The position numbers and the translations under genes are program-made. Below, piece by piece: positions 1 through 13,031 of a stretch of 64,000 nucleotides of DNA. Location: NCBI GenBank assembly GCA_963693085.1, contig OY856409.1:1534095372-1534159371 (forward strand), in the 5' to 3' direction. The DNA comes from Alisma plantago-aquatica. Its lineage: Eukaryota > Streptophyta > Magnoliopsida > Alismatales > Alismataceae. A model generated the notes under the pieces. It was not told the DNA's origin and searched no databases. It worked only from the letters and a program-made list of their open reading frames with translations. Numbering within the stretch: position 1 is the first letter of the stretch; each line of letters begins with the position of its first letter.

Positions 1-1294
1 CTTGCAATTTTTCTTCGCGTATGTGGATTTTTAGATTTATCTGATTGGTCGATCTTTAAAAATCCATAACTAATTATTTACTGATCCAAAAAATATAAAT
101 AAATAGTCGTTGGATTCAGAAAAATAAGGGCTTTCTAATGGAATTGGTTTTATCGTATGAATCTGACGTTTTAAACATGTGTTTTTAATGGATCTAATTA
201 ATGATGAATTAACTTCTAAAATTCATAACTAATAATTTATAAATCAGAAAAATATAATAAAATATGTTTTGAACTCAGGAAAATATAATCTAAAATATGG
301 AATTGTTTTGGAAACCTAATTCATATATTAATAAAAAGGCGTTTTTAGGGTTTTGAATAATTAATAGAAACCTAACCCTAATTTCACATATATGCTAAAT
401 AGGTGTTTTGGAACCCTAGGCTTGGACCTAGAAGTGGCTTTGGATATGTTTGACTCTGATGTTGAGGTATGTTGTATCCCCTATTCATCCATATTGAGAA
501 ATGCACCTACTTTATCATTCTTTTTGACTTTAGCCTACACACATGTCTATTCTTTTGTTATCATAGTTCATGTGAACTATCCTGGTTATTGTGATCTTGA
601 ATAATTTCTTGGAAGCTTTTGTTGAGATATGGAAACATGATGATATTGTTGGTGATATCTGTTGTTATGTGGAAGTTTATTGGTGATTCATATGTTGACT
701 ATTGTGGAAAATCTTATTTGATGTTGGACTAAGCTTTTCTACTTGCCTCTACATTTTCCTGCTATGTGATTCAGTAACCCTAGAGTAGTATAATTGCATT
801 GGTTTTGTATCATTATAATTTGTGGAAATATTGTGATATTTTGGATGGTGGATGTGTGATTCCCCATTCCAGGGCAGGATGTGTGATTCCTGGCCCATGT
901 TATATTGCTTTTTAGTATGCACATACCAGCCTTTGCTGATGTTTCCTTTTTGTTTCTCTTTTGCTGGGGTATGCTTCCAACCCTAGGTGGAGGACATGGA
1001 TGGCAAGACGTGTTGACCTAGACTTAGCTTGAGTTGATAAAGCTTGGAGACAAATCTTGAGGTGGTTTAGATTCCCTCTACATGGATCCTTGTGATGTAA
1101 GTTTAAGTTTGTAACCCTTTGTTTTATAATTGAATAGTCAAATATTTTCTTCTGCTTCTATACATTGGTCTTTTGATTACCATTTTATAAAGATTTGAAA
1201 ATTTTACACCCACTTCATCACACCTTTTGAGTGTGTTTGGATTGGAGGTTCTATTGTTCAAATTTTAGTAGAGAAGTGGTTTCACTTCTTTACA
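1..1294 (+). mobile_element. Element A: 5' LTR, right-hand part
   Basis: This block is a near-identical direct repeat of 3797-5445, so it is the 3' portion of the 5' LTR of a retrotransposon whose left end lies outside the window. It ends in TTACA, is followed three bases later by a tRNA-Met primer binding site, and carries no gene. Relative to the other LTR it lacks about 355 bp near position 896, with TTATAT at the junction. The small open frame at 392-604 recurs at 4149-4400 only because the whole LTR is duplicated. Confidence 0.9.
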
Positions 1295-1297
1295 GCA

Positions 1298-1310
1298 TGG
1301 TATCAGAGCC
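1298..1310 (+). other. Element A primer binding site
   Basis: TGGTATCAGAGCC is complementary to the 3' end of plant initiator tRNA-Met. It lies three bases after the LTR end, which fixes plus orientation and the LTR boundary. Confidence 0.9.
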
Positions 1311-1960
1311 CATGGTAGTCGGAATCGACTATTTCAATTTTGTCTCCCTTTAGAACCCTTGACTTTAGTTAGTTACCTTTAAGTGAGATGTTGACCTTAG
1401 AATTGATTAATGATGATCTTTGTATGCAATAAGGTTGGATTTGAGGATGTGAATATGTTAGGAGATCTAAATATGGAAATACTGTGACTTGGTTTCCGCA
1501 GTTGATTCTGGATCCACATTTTGTTTCATCTCAAAAAGATTTTCATCGCCAAAAATTATTTTCATTATACTACTATATGTACAAAAGTTTTCTCATATTT
1601 ATCGATGTTTCTTGAACTAAGTCACAATGAAGAGAAACTATAATTTGAATAGAATCTAACCCTAGTTTCATGACTAGGAATGATATAATGGTATAGTTGA
1701 CCTACCCTATGACTTTTGGATGATCATGTAGGGTTGATAGGTTGGAGACACAAGGACCTAAAATCTCAACCCTAGTTGATGACTGAATAGTTGGATACAT
1801 GAGAAAAAAATTAAATATCTAAAAACTTTCACAACTAAGAGATGTGGGTATCTCTAAAAAGTTTTTTTTAGTTTGACTTGTTAGGTTGAACCCTTTAAGG
1901 GGTGGAGAGTAGTAGGTTGTTGATGTTCTTATCTGTAGATTTCAAGGACGAAATCCTTTT

Positions 1961-1975
1961 TAAGGGGTGGAGTGC
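1961..1975 (+). other. Element A polypurine tract
   Basis: TAAGGGGTGGAGTGC lies directly before the TGTAACA start of the 3' LTR. This is the usual position and composition of the plus-strand primer site of gypsy elements. Confidence 0.75.
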
Positions 1976-4900
1976 TGTAACATACAGAATCTTAAACGCT
2001 ACCCTAGAACTTTGATATTTTGGATTTTTCCAAACAAGGTTGAGGTTAGGATGATCCTAATAATATAATGCGTGAATAAGTAAAATAATATGTCACATAA
2101 TTCATTTGGTGATAATAAGATGATAAATAACTTAATTACATGCATAATATGGCTAATGGGCCTAATGGCATAATCCATGTAATAAAGCCTCAAAATAAAG
2201 AATAGACTTCAAATTCGTAATCTACACATTAAAATAAGCTTACATGTCAATTTTCATCTAATTTGGACAACCTTGATATAATATGGTAAATTAAGAGAGA
2301 GAAATTGCCTAAAAGGTGTAATTAATAAATAAATATAATAATTGACTCCAAAAGAGGAAACTAATCTTAGATTCGTGATCTACATAATAATTATAGCCTT
2401 TGGGTAAATTTTTATCCAATTTGGAGAAAGTTTGCTTAAAATGTATAATCAGGAGAGAGAAAGTATGAAGAACCTTCAAAATATTAAATAAATAATCAAA
2501 CAACTCCAATATGTAAAATTGATGGAAAATTCGTATTCAACACATTAAATATGACTTGTGTGTCAAGTTTCATAAAATTTGGATAATCCTAAAGCCATTA
2601 ATAAAGGAGGAAAGAGAAAATAGTAATTTATTTATTTGACACATTAAAAGTTCTTAAAAGGCAAATCTAATTTTATATTCGGAATCTACATGTTTAACTT
2701 AACTTGTGTGCAAAGTTTGGCTTAATTTGGATAAGACTAGGACCCCTAAATAAGGAAAGAGAAATATGTGTTTTAATTGGTTTTAATTTTACTCCTAAAT
2801 CGATTAAACTATAGTTTCCTAATCTAATGTTGTCACGCAGGCTTTGATTTTCTTTTCCCAATTTCGGCTTGCTTTTGGACCGTTGATCTGTGATCTAACG
2901 GCTTCGGGGTCGTCTCCTAGCTCCAAATCGGAGTAGGAGTACATATTGTTTTCTTTTATTTTTCGGTTGAGGATTTCTCCCTCGATTTTTAATCTTTTTC
3001 GACGATTCTTTCGCCTCTGTGATCCTTGCTCTATTCCGCAGCTTTTGATCCCAGATACAAGGGTATTTGTACCCCGAGTTACCCAAACCGCTGGCGCCTC
3101 CATTGCTCTCTGTTTCCGCCCTGTTTTCCGCTTCGAGGCCGCCTTCTCGCCGTTTCTGGACATCGGACCACGAAGGGTCGGTCTCCTGATCTCCGTTGAG
3201 GTCCCAGCTGTGAAACACACACTTTAGGTTGGCTGCTTGGGACACCGGATATGTCCCCCTGCTCCGTCCTTCACCGGCAGCCGTTCTGAGTCCATGTCGA
3301 TGCCCCGACCATCGAGATTGATTTAGAGGACTCGGGATGCTCCCTTTTCCCTCACGAAGCTTCCTCTATGTTCGATTGGTTCATCGAGATATGTATTACA
3401 TTTTCCCCTTTTTAGTTTGTTGTCTGTTGTCTGTTGATTTCAGAAGTGGTTTTTCCCGCATCCGGCCACCACCCAGCTCGAGTCTGGGGTGATTGAGTTC
3501 GGTTTGATATCAGGAATTTGAGGAAGGGTTTCGTTTTGCAGGATCTGCTTTGGTGCTAAGAATCTGACTTTGAATCGAACCTGTAGAGTTCCGTTTGCCT
3601 TGTTCCTGCGAAGAAGATGACACATAACCGTTTTACATATTTACCCTCCTGCTTTACTGCTTTCGTTGTGTTTCTCAATCAGGGGTATTTTGGTCAATTC
3701 CTTATGTTTTCTTTTGCTTTGGTGCGATCCAACTGAGTAGCTGACTGCTGATTTGTCCAACCCTGATTGGGCCAAGTCAGCGGGTTGGGCCTCCCTCTTG
3801 CAATTTTTCTTCGCGTATGTGGATTTTTAGATTTATCTGATTGGTCGATCTTTAAAAATCCATAACTAATTATTTACTGATCCGAAAAATATAAATAAAT
3901 AGCCGTTGGATTCAGAAAAATAAGGGCTTTCTAATGGAATTGGTTTTATCGTATGAATCTAACGTTTTAAACATGTGTTTTTAATGGATCTAATTAATGA
4001 TGAATTAACTTCTAAAATTCATAACTAATAATTTATAAATCAGAAAAATATAATAAAATATGTTTTGAACTCAAGAAAATATAATCTAAAATATGGAATT
4101 GTTTTGGAAACCTAATTCATATATTAATAAAAAGGTGTTTTTAGGGTTTTGAATAATTTATGGAAACCTAACCCTAATTTCACATATATGCTAAATAGGT
4201 GTTTTGGAAGCCTAGGCTTGGACCTAGAAGTGGCTTTGGATCTGTTTGACTCTGATGTTGAGGTATGTTGTATCCCCTATTCATCCATATTGAGCAATGC
4301 ACCTACTTTATCATTCTTTTTGACTTTAGCCTACACACATGTCTATTCTTTTGTTATCATAGTTCATGTGAACTATCCTGGTTATTGTGATCTTGAATAA
4401 TTTCTTGGAAGCTTTTGTTGAGATATGGAAACATGATGATATTGTTGGTGATATATGCCATTGTTATGTGGAAGTTTATTGGTGATTCATATGTTGACTA
4501 TTGTGGAAAATCTTATTTGATGTTGGACTAATCTTTTCTACTTGCCTCTACATTTTCCTGCTATGTGATTCAGTAACCCTAGAGTAGTATAATTGCATTT
4601 GTTTTGTCTCATTATAATTTGTGGCAATATTGTGATATTTTGGATGGTGGATGTGTGATTCCCCATTCCAGGGTAGGATGTGTGATTCCTGGCCCATGTT
4701 ATATATATATTTGGATGGTGGATGTGTGATTCCCCATGCCAGGGCAAGATGTGTGATTCTTGGCCCATGTCCCACCAGGTTCAAGATGTGTGATTCTTTG
4801 CCGCCATTGTTATTTATATTGTTCTAGGGCTATGCTTATCTCACATGCATGCACGTTGATAATGATATATGTGCTTTGTTTTCCACCATGGTAGTGGATG

Positions 4901-5445
4901 TTTATATTGATAGCACATTCTTATTATTTGTTAGTTATGGCAAGTATCATTTTTGTTATGATCTTATCTCTTGATACCCGGTTTGGGTGGTCCTTATTTC
5001 TTGTATGGGAAGCCTTTTACATTTGATGTCCTTTATATTCTTATATTGCTCAAGTTGCTTTTTAGTATGCACATACCAGCCTTTGCTGATGTTTCCTTTT
5101 TGTTTCTCTTTTGTTGGGGTATGCTTATAACCCTAGGTGGAGGACATGGATGGCAAGACGTGTTGACCTAGACTTAGCTTGAGTTGATCAAGCTTGGAGA
5201 CAAATCTTGATGTGGTTTAGATTCCCTCTACATGGATCCTTGTGATGTAAGTTTAAGTTTGTAACCCTTTGTTTTATAATTGAATAGTCAAATATTTTCT
5301 TCCGCTGCTATACATTGGTCTTTTGATTACCATTTTATAAAGATTTGAAAATTTTACACCCACTTCATCACACCTTTTGAGTGTGTTTGGATTGGAGGTT
5401 CTATTGTTCAAATTTTTAGTAGAGAAGTGGTTTCACTTCTTTACA
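1976..5445 (+). mobile_element. Element A: 3' LTR (3470 bp)
   Basis: The LTR starts TGTAACA after the polypurine tract and ends TTACA, giving TG...CA termini. Its last 1.65 kb repeats window positions 1-1294. The following five bases GAAGG (5446-5450) also occur at the equivalent place in the uninterrupted LTR of element B (13477-13481), which fits a target site duplication from insertion into B. A GC-rich stretch at about 2830-3640 contains overlapping open frames on both strands that match nothing I recognise, and I treat it as LTR sequence. Confidence 0.88.
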
Positions 5446-6389
5446 GAAGGGCACCTCATTTGAATTAAGTTGGAAGAGGGAGAAACTTGATATTGAAATA
5501 ATCAAGATTTAATCCTAAGTGAAACCCTAATCCAATTTAGGGCAAAAATGAATGTATTAATTAAAGGGCCTTCAACCAAAATTAAAATGGTTGGATTGAG
5601 ATGTGTGTATATAAGCCTAAATCCTTGAAAAGGCACGAGCATATCCTAAGGAGGTGAAATTCCACTCACCATTATTATAAGAAAAAGAATTTTCACTCAA
5701 ATATGGATATTCTTATTATAGGGGTTGAGGTGCTTAATTTCTTTTACCTTAATTCATGGATAATGTAAGGGAGTTCGGTGGGGATAGAGATGGCCTGGCA
5801 TTCAAGAAACTAAGGGGGAAGTGGTGGCAACAATTTTGGAATTAAAAGACTTTTATAAAGTATCTTCTCTCTCCTCAATTTTCTTATAAAAGTACCTTTT
5901 CCAAGCCAAAACAAAGGCTTTTTTCGGATTTCTTTCTTTACCCTTGCTTGGAAAACTACCACGGATCTGTGGAGGATGCGTAGGATGACACCCAACCTGT
6001 TGGTAAGGTTCTTGACCTCCTTTCACCTTGAATCCATGGTGAAAATCAAAAATCAATGCATGAATTCTTCATAACTCGATCCCCTCTTCAGTTCTAACCA
6101 ATTCTTTTCACTCAAAGCTTGAAGACGACCCTTGGATTAGTGAAAGGAGTTGCATCCACCATTTTTGCCGTGATCTTGGAGCTTTGGAGCTCAATTGGAG
6201 GCGTGTTTTTTAACTTGAACCCATATTCATTGTTATTGAACTCAATTTCTCAATTCAATTGATTCAATTGCTCTTTTTGTAATACCCTTGATTAGTTGAT
6301 GCAATTTCCATGAAGATGGCATTAGATTTCAAGGTTTGCAGGTTGATGATGATGAAATCATCACAAGCACACACCTTATCCAAGGGAAT

Positions 6390-8090
6390 GCGCAAACGGT
6401 TTTCAAAACCACATAATTTAGTTAGTTGCAAAACTGAATGACCACTTTTGAGTTTAAAACCGTTTGGAGTATTTGGACTCCAAGACCGCATGGGTAATTC
6501 ACTCAAAAACATATGGGTAATACACCCAAGACCTCATGGGTAATTAATCAAGACTGCATGTGTAATTTTACACAAGATCCAATGGATAATTCACATCAAA
6601 ACTGAATGGGTTTCAACTTCAAGATCGATTGGGTAATTTAGTCCAAAACTAAATGGTAATGGACTCAAAACCATTTGAGAGGGTTGACCAAGGGTTGAAC
6701 ATTTTCGATTCCTATTCCTAATAATGTTGGTTGATAACCCACCAAATTTTACGGATTAATTCCAAAGGAATCATGAGTTGAAGGATAATCAATTAGGCAA
6801 ACCTAATTGGATTAAGTCCTGATTTTCAACTTGAGTATTTTAACGTTTTGGGAAAACAGTTTCAAAATCGTTTGAAAGAGTTGACCAAGGGTTGAAAGTT
6901 TGAGAATCCTGTTCCTAATTATGTTGGTTGATAACCCACCAAATTTGATGGATTAATTCCAAAGGAATCATGAGTTGAAGGCTAATCAATTAGGCAAACC
7001 CTAATTAGATTAAGTGCTAATTTTCAACTTGATAGATTTGAATTTTTGGGTTATTTAGCCCAACGGTCTGAAGACCATTTTTGGGTCACCCAAGACCGTT
7101 TGGAGGTCTAGGGTTGGATATGGTTAAGTGTTTGAAGGACAAAAGATATGGTGTTAACCCTAATCGGCTAAGTGCTGATTTTGCATTGAAATGAGTTGAT
7201 GTTTTGGGTTGATTGACCCAAACAGTTTCAAAACCATTTGGGAATCACCCAAACGGTCTCAAGACCATTTGGCGATCATCCAAGACCGTTTGGAGGTCTA
7301 GGGTTAAGCATGGTTGACAAATGGAAGGTCTAAAGGTACCAAATCACTTTGCAATTAAGTGCTGATTTGATGATCAACTCAATACCTCAAACCCTAATGA
7401 TTGTTCACTAGAATCCAAGGGTTGGATGAGCCAAATGGTCTCAAGAGCGTTTGGAGCTCATCCAAACGGTCTCAAGACCGTTTGTATGCCACCCAAGACC
7501 TTTTGGAGGTCTAGGGTTGAGTATTGTTAAGCAATTGAAGATCCAAAGGTACTAAGTTGAAGTGCAATCAAATGTTGATTTGGTGATCAATCTAATGATC
7601 CAAACTTTGATTGATTGACTTGGATTTTGATGTTGACATGGGAAAATGGTCTCAAGACCGTTTGGAGGTCATCCAAATGACCTCAAGACCGTTTGGGGTC
7701 AGGTCATGCCCAATTTGGATGATGGTCCAATGGTTTTAAAGTAACTAGTTACACATTGGTTAATGTTGAAGGTTCATCGATTCCAAACCCTAATTGATGA
7801 CCAATTGAGGGTTAATTGAGGGTCAAATCAGTTGAAGGTTGACCTATTAAACTTAATTGAAGTATGATGATAGGTCCAATTGATGATTGGTTCCATGGAT
7901 TCAATGATTGAAGGAATCAACATTGGAAACCCTACTCCAATTTGTTTGGTTGAGACCATATTTGGTCCATGCGGTTTTGAGGAGGTTTGGACCAAACGGT
8001 TTCAAGACCATTTGGGTCCAAACGGTCTCAAGACTGTTTGGGACCAAATGATCTCAAACCGTTTGGAGACCCAAAGTGCAAACAGTTTCA
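6390..8090. repeat. Array of AAACGGTC...GACCGTTT dyads in LTR B (copy 1)
   Basis: Short inverted repeats with arms close to AAACGGTC and GACCGTTT and a 4-base centre (TCAA or similar) recur about every 30-300 bases, for example near 7254, 7458, 7650 and 8018. Many half-sites are decayed by C-to-T or G-to-A changes, as expected for methylated transposons. The equivalent array in copy 2 is better preserved. Confidence 0.85.
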
Positions 8091-8639
8091 ATACCAAACT
8101 TGTCCAATTGATGTCAAGTACAACTTGTTTAAATGGTTTTTAACCAATTGATTTATGAGAACCAAGATCATTGAGGTTATAAGTAATTAATTTTGTGAAT
8201 ATCAACATGGTTAATCCATTTGAATATCTCATGTTATTAAAGGTCCAATATGGTGAACCTATTTAGATACTTAATGCAATTGAAGATTTCAATGATTAAC
8301 CCAATTGATCATTTTGTGGAATTGAAAGTTTAATTGGTCAATCCTTTTGAATTCCTTATATAATTTATGGTTTAATTGATTAGACCATTTGTACATCTAA
8401 TATGATCAAAGGTAAATCAGCTATGTGATTATTAAAGGTGTAGACCCATGATGATTGTGAAGGTTAACCCTAGCTATGTGTACTCAAGTGAAGAGTTGAC
8501 TTAGATTAATCTTGGTGTAATTAACATCCTAAAGAGGATGAGAGAGGGAATGAGAGAGATGATTTCTTATATAATTAAGCCCTAGTTTTCTCATTATGAG
8601 TAAACTATGTGATGAGGGTTGATTCATAATAATGACATC

Positions 8640-8790
8640 ATGAAACCCTAATCAATGAGCCCTAACCCTAATTAGAGCAATGTTATGTATTAGAGCAATG
8701 CTATGTGTGAAACCCTAATTAGAGAAATGCTATGTGTGAAACCCTAATTAGAGCAATGCTATGTGTGAAACCCTAATCTAGGGCAAAGAT
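8640..8790. repeat. Short tandem repeat with AAACCCTAA cores
   Basis: About three and a half copies of a unit of roughly 30 bp (AGAGCAATGCTATGTGTG followed by AAACCCTAATT). The core equals the plant telo-box. Further telo-box copies occur at 8643 and near 8932. The same tract appears in the second LTR near 16745-16860 with one unit fewer. Confidence 0.8.
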
Positions 8791-11167
8791 GAGTGTTATC
8801 ATAAATCCAAGGTGATGATGTAATCCTAACTTAGTGTAACAATGAAGGAAACTCTAATTTAATGGGAATTGTATATCCTAACCCTAATTTGAGTATGAGG
8901 AAAGAGAAACCCCACTTAGATGTGAATCATAAACCCTAATACTTAAAATGGGATAAAGGTATATGAAACCCAAATATAGGGTTGTGATACTAATCCTATG
9001 TGAAGATCTAGCACTGGGTGATGTGTTGTGAAATCCTAATTTCACATAATACTAGGTGAAACTTTGATATAGAAGGATGATTATGTAAAACTCTATTGAA
9101 GAGTAATACTATGTGAAATCCATAAGTATATGGAATATGCTATGTGAATCCTCAAATTATAAGTGTGGAGAATATTATTCCTAATAGTGGAGTAGTGATT
9201 AATGTTATGACAAATGTAACACCTAGAAAGGTTGATAATGGATATCCTTATATTAATAGTTCCTAACTTAAGGATGAGTCTATAGTATTGGCAACAGTTC
9301 TATAATCTAAGTGAGTGACTAATGACCAATACTTTACATGATAATTGTTATGAACTGGTGCATAAAGTATTAGTATGGGGAATACCCTAATACAAACTAA
9401 GTGTATGAACTCAAGTAAGATAAAGGTGTTGAGGAAAATTGTACATCAAGATATGATAGATATCACATCCAACACCCCAATGCTGATATACCTTGATGTG
9501 TTATAAGTCCAATATAATTGGACGAATGACACATGAGATGTGTCATATCAATGGTTACATTGATATGTAATGTACTCTGTTGAATGTAGGCTAACATGCC
9601 TTATGAAAAGGTTAATCCAAACCTATAAACTATGATGTAGTCATATTCTGGAAAAGAAGAGAGAGAAACTCAAGCTATGTATTGATAATTCATTTAATGA
9701 TGAATGATGAGAATAAAGAATATGATTGAATACTTATGATTATTCATATTGATTCCTTACTATGTGAACCCTGATACAGAGTAATGCTATGTGAAACTTT
9801 AATACAAGTCAATGCTATGTGATTCCTAATGCAAGGTAATGCTATGTGAAATCCTATGACAAGTTAATGCTATGAAAACCCTAATAAAAGGTATTACTAT
9901 GTGAAATTCTAATACATTATAATCCTATGTGAAGCTCAAATACAGACTAATGGGTTATTAATGTAATAATATAACCCTCGTATTGCATGATATTGATAAG
10001 TAATTGTGTCATGATTACTAATCATGCAGATATGTTGAGAAGATGAGCATATCCAGGTATGGGCTATGATACTTTGTTATTGAGAATGTTTTATAGGCTT
10101 TATAAGCCTTCGTATGCTTTATGTAGTAATAATCATTGAACTTTGTGTACTATGTGCAATACATTATGTAGCAAGAATCATGATGTTCTTCTTCAGATGA
10201 TCTGAAGGTATGAAGTTACCTAATAAGTCATAACAAGTGTTCGATGGTGAATTATGGGTTCAAATACCTAGATACTATAATCATGATGATAAACCTATAA
10301 AGAAATGGAATTGTGATTGGTGAGTTGAGGCACTAAGGTCCCAACACTTTGTGAAAAGAGTATGTCTACATGCCATGACTCCACAATGACAATGTCAGGC
10401 TTTAGATATATGAGCTAAGCCTGAAGAGAGTTAATATTCTGGTAATAATTCTATAATGAATAAATATTATACATGTTTTTCATATTCCTTAAAGGATAAG
10501 TGACATGTTGATTATATCAAGTTATAGCTGCAATGCTTGTGATAAGAATAATGTTCTAATATGTTAGACATTAAAATATCTGTTGTCAAATAAATATGAC
10601 TCCTCTATTCATATCTATCTTCTTAAGCTGCAATAATAATGTTTCTGGCGGAGAGTTATATCTCTCGCTGGGGCAATTTACAATTGTCTCACCCCCGTGG
10701 GAATCACATTTTTAGGTGGACGCGGACGAGGAGGCAGGAATCCTTCAGTAGGTGAAGGACAGCAGCAGCAGTAGGGACATCAGTGAAGTCTCAGGTGGAG
10801 ACACTGGCTGTTATGCCTTGTATAGATATAGATAGAGTCCTATGTGTCGTCTCTGTACTCTCAGGTCCTCGGAGTAGTAGTTAGTGCTTTCGAAATTTTA
10901 TCTCAGTGCCTCGAGACTTTATACTGCCTGTGTTTAGCTTGACAGGATAGTTAATGCTTGTAACTCATAGACAGATATGATACAAGTTATGTACTTTTGA
11001 AGAACAGAATGTAAATGTGTTACTTTTGTTTTATGTGAGAAAGTTTTTACTTCATGGATATTTTGATAAAAAGGTTTTAATTTTTAGTGATTTTTGGTAA
11101 TCCACTTCTTAGTGAATGCTTGCCCATTAGTTAATTATGTTTTCATGAGTTGTATGCCACAATTAAG

Positions 11168-11179
11168 TGGTATCAGAGC
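11168..11179 (+). other. Element B primer binding site
   Basis: TGGTATCAGAGC, complementary to initiator tRNA-Met, lies six bases after the LTR end at 11161. Confidence 0.9.
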
Positions 11180-12295
11180 TCTAGGTTTGCTGAGTCTACA
11201 GAGACATATGACTAAGGTTGTAGAGTCTGTTCTAAGTGTCTTCTAGTTTATCTAATAGTATCTTATGCTCACATAGGAGAAGAAGAACTTGAAAATGACT
11301 GGAGAACATGAGGAACACATTGCTAAGGGCAATGTTTTTGCACCAGGAGAGGGTGCATGGGATCAGGCAAGAGGCGAACAAGTGCCTGAGAATTCCCACC
11401 TTGACCTAATCAGGATAGAGAATCCTATGTTATGCTCTTGAAAGGCAGGATAGGACAACAATAATGCATATAGAAGACTGGATACTAGTATTACAACCTA
11501 AGTTACCAGTCTTTAATGCATAAACTTTGGACTTTGAAAGGATTCCTGAGTGACATGGTCATGTTAGAATAGTGGAAATGTGGGAAAGATTAATATATGG
11601 TGAGAAAATAGATTCTGCCATAAGTTTGGTTAAAAAGTACATATGTGATGGTAGTACCCAAGGAGGGGCAATAAGCTGAGAATTAAGGTAAGGTCTCTAT
11701 AATTTTAGAGACATTTGCCTAAATATTCTGAAAAGCCAAAGTTTTTGGTGTCACTAGTGCAATAGATGCCTAGTGCACCAGGGCAATAACCACTAAGAGA
11801 AGGCAAAAGAAGCAACATGAGATAACTAGACCCTATGTGTTGAAAACAACCTAATGTAATAGGTGACCTTGAGGGGTAATACTTAAATGAAATATATTCA
11901 ATCCGATACTTCATATTATCATTCTATGTGTCAAAGATATGAAAGTAGTTGTTTTTTAATTCCTTTGACTAGTCCTACAAGGACACAAGGGAGATGAGAA
12001 CTTATAGCTTACTCAGTATTCCTTAAGATACTTTATAGTCTCTCTTATCTTTGTGATACAAGATGAGATTTAGAAGGGATGCCTGGTGAAAATCTAGGAA
12101 ATGGAAAATCCTGTGTGTATAATGATATGAAAAGTGAGGAATATAATAGTAAATAAAGTGCATACTACCTAATTTCAATACTTGTATACCCTGGCCAGGT
12201 ATATGGTTATTGAAGATAAGGCAAGTATGGAACTCTTAGATTGTTATCTTTCTGATTACTCTGATCAAGTAGTCATTTTGAAACAATCTAGAGAG

Positions 12296-12690
12296 TATAA
12301 AGAAACTAATAGGGAAGAGCTATGTGGACATTCCCAACTAATAGGGAAAAGCTATGTGGACATTCCCAACTAATAAGGGAGATCTATGTGGACATCTCCA
12401 ACTTAAAAGGAAAAGCTATGTGGACATTCCCAACTAATAAGGGAGAGCTATATGGACATCCCCAACTTAAAAGGAAAAGCTATGTGGACATTCGCAACTA
12501 ATAGGGGAGAGATATGTGGACATCCCCAACTAAAAAGGAAAAGCTATGTGGACATTCCCAACTAAAAAGGAAGAGCTATGTGGACATTCCTAACAAAAAA
12601 CAAAAAGAAAAAGAAAAGCTATGTGGACATTCCTAATAAAAAGGAAAAGCTATGTGAACATTCCCAATTACATAGAGTTTGCTAAGTGAA
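12296..12690. repeat. Minisatellite, unit about 33 bp
   Basis: About ten imperfect tandem copies of a unit built around AAAGCTATGTGGACATTCCC followed by AACTAATAAGGG. Variation includes AAAAAG/TAAGGG alternation and one expanded copy with extra A/G residues near 12596. It lies in the internal region of element B and has no counterpart in element D. Confidence 0.85.
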
Positions 12691-13031
12691 CTTCCCTAAA
12701 TGAATAGAGGATTTTTGAGTAAATTATCTCTATTAGATATATATGTTTTTCCCTTTGATAAATATTCTTAGGTGATGATAGATGTATGCTCTTTTATGCT
12801 TCTTCCTTTCAATAATATGGATATCATATGTTAGGGGTTTATGCTTTGCATAGACAATAAACATTGATAAGGTTGAATTAATGAAAGGAACTTTGTGTGG
12901 ATTACAGAATCCATGATATCTCCATGATATTAAGATTTTATGTGGAGACTTGAGAGTATGATAACTGAATAAATATGTCCCTCCTTTTCCTGGGATTTTA
13001 GGGACGAAATCCTTGTTAGGGGTTTATAATT

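Larger units (their letters stand above)
1295..1975 (+). mobile_element. Element A: internal region, non-coding
   Basis: Only about 680 bp separate the two LTRs. I see no gag, protease, reverse transcriptase or integrase motif. Near 1941-1960 a segment reading TTCAAGGACGAAATCC resembles the end of the pol region in plant Ty3/gypsy chromoviruses, which suggests the element derives from such a parent by loss of the coding region. It resembles a non-autonomous LARD-type element, though the internal part is unusually short relative to the LTRs. Confidence 0.8.
5446..11161 (+). mobile_element. Element B: 5' LTR, interrupted by element A
   Basis: This matches 13477-19237 along its whole length, so it is the 5' LTR of element B missing roughly its first 440 bp. 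Those bases must lie to the left of element A, outside the window. It ends TGCCACA and is followed by a tRNA-Met primer site at 11168. It contains a TATATAAG box near 5608, the dyad array at about 6390-8090, short tandem repeats around 8640-8790 and 9770-9960, and many AAACCCTAA motifs. There is no credible gene in it. Confidence 0.9.
11162..13031 (+). mobile_element. Element B: internal region, decayed
   Basis: About 1.87 kb between the primer site and the 3' LTR. No intact polyprotein is present. The segment near 12190-12300 is clearly homologous to 37430-37540 inside element D, which shows that B and D descend from the same parent; D still keeps reverse transcriptase remnants of gypsy type. 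The region ends with TTTTAGGGACGAAATCC and TTAGGGGTTTATAAT, equivalent to the end of pol and the polypurine tract. The 63-residue frame at 12182-12373 lies in this homologous segment and runs into the minisatellite; I cannot assign a function. Confidence 0.75.

Noticed and set aside
392..604. 70-83 residue ORF conserved at 392-604 and 4149-4400
   Set aside because: Conserved only because both lie in the two LTR copies of element A; no domain, and the N-terminus differs.
1298..1310. tRNA-Met gene fragment
   Set aside because: Only the primer-binding complement of the tRNA 3' end is present, at an LTR border; the same holds at 11168, 25274 and 37298.
2819..3245. ORFs of 93-133 residues on both strands in a GC-rich part of the element A LTR
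   Set aside because: No recognisable domain, basic low-complexity translation, and location inside an LTR.
6390..8090. CRISPR-like regularly spaced palindromes
   Set aside because: The context is a plant LTR, spacers are themselves repeated between LTR copies, and spacing is irregular.
8640..9000. Interstitial telomere tract
   Set aside because: AAACCCTAA units are separated by 20-30 unrelated bases; there is no head-to-tail TTTAGGG array.
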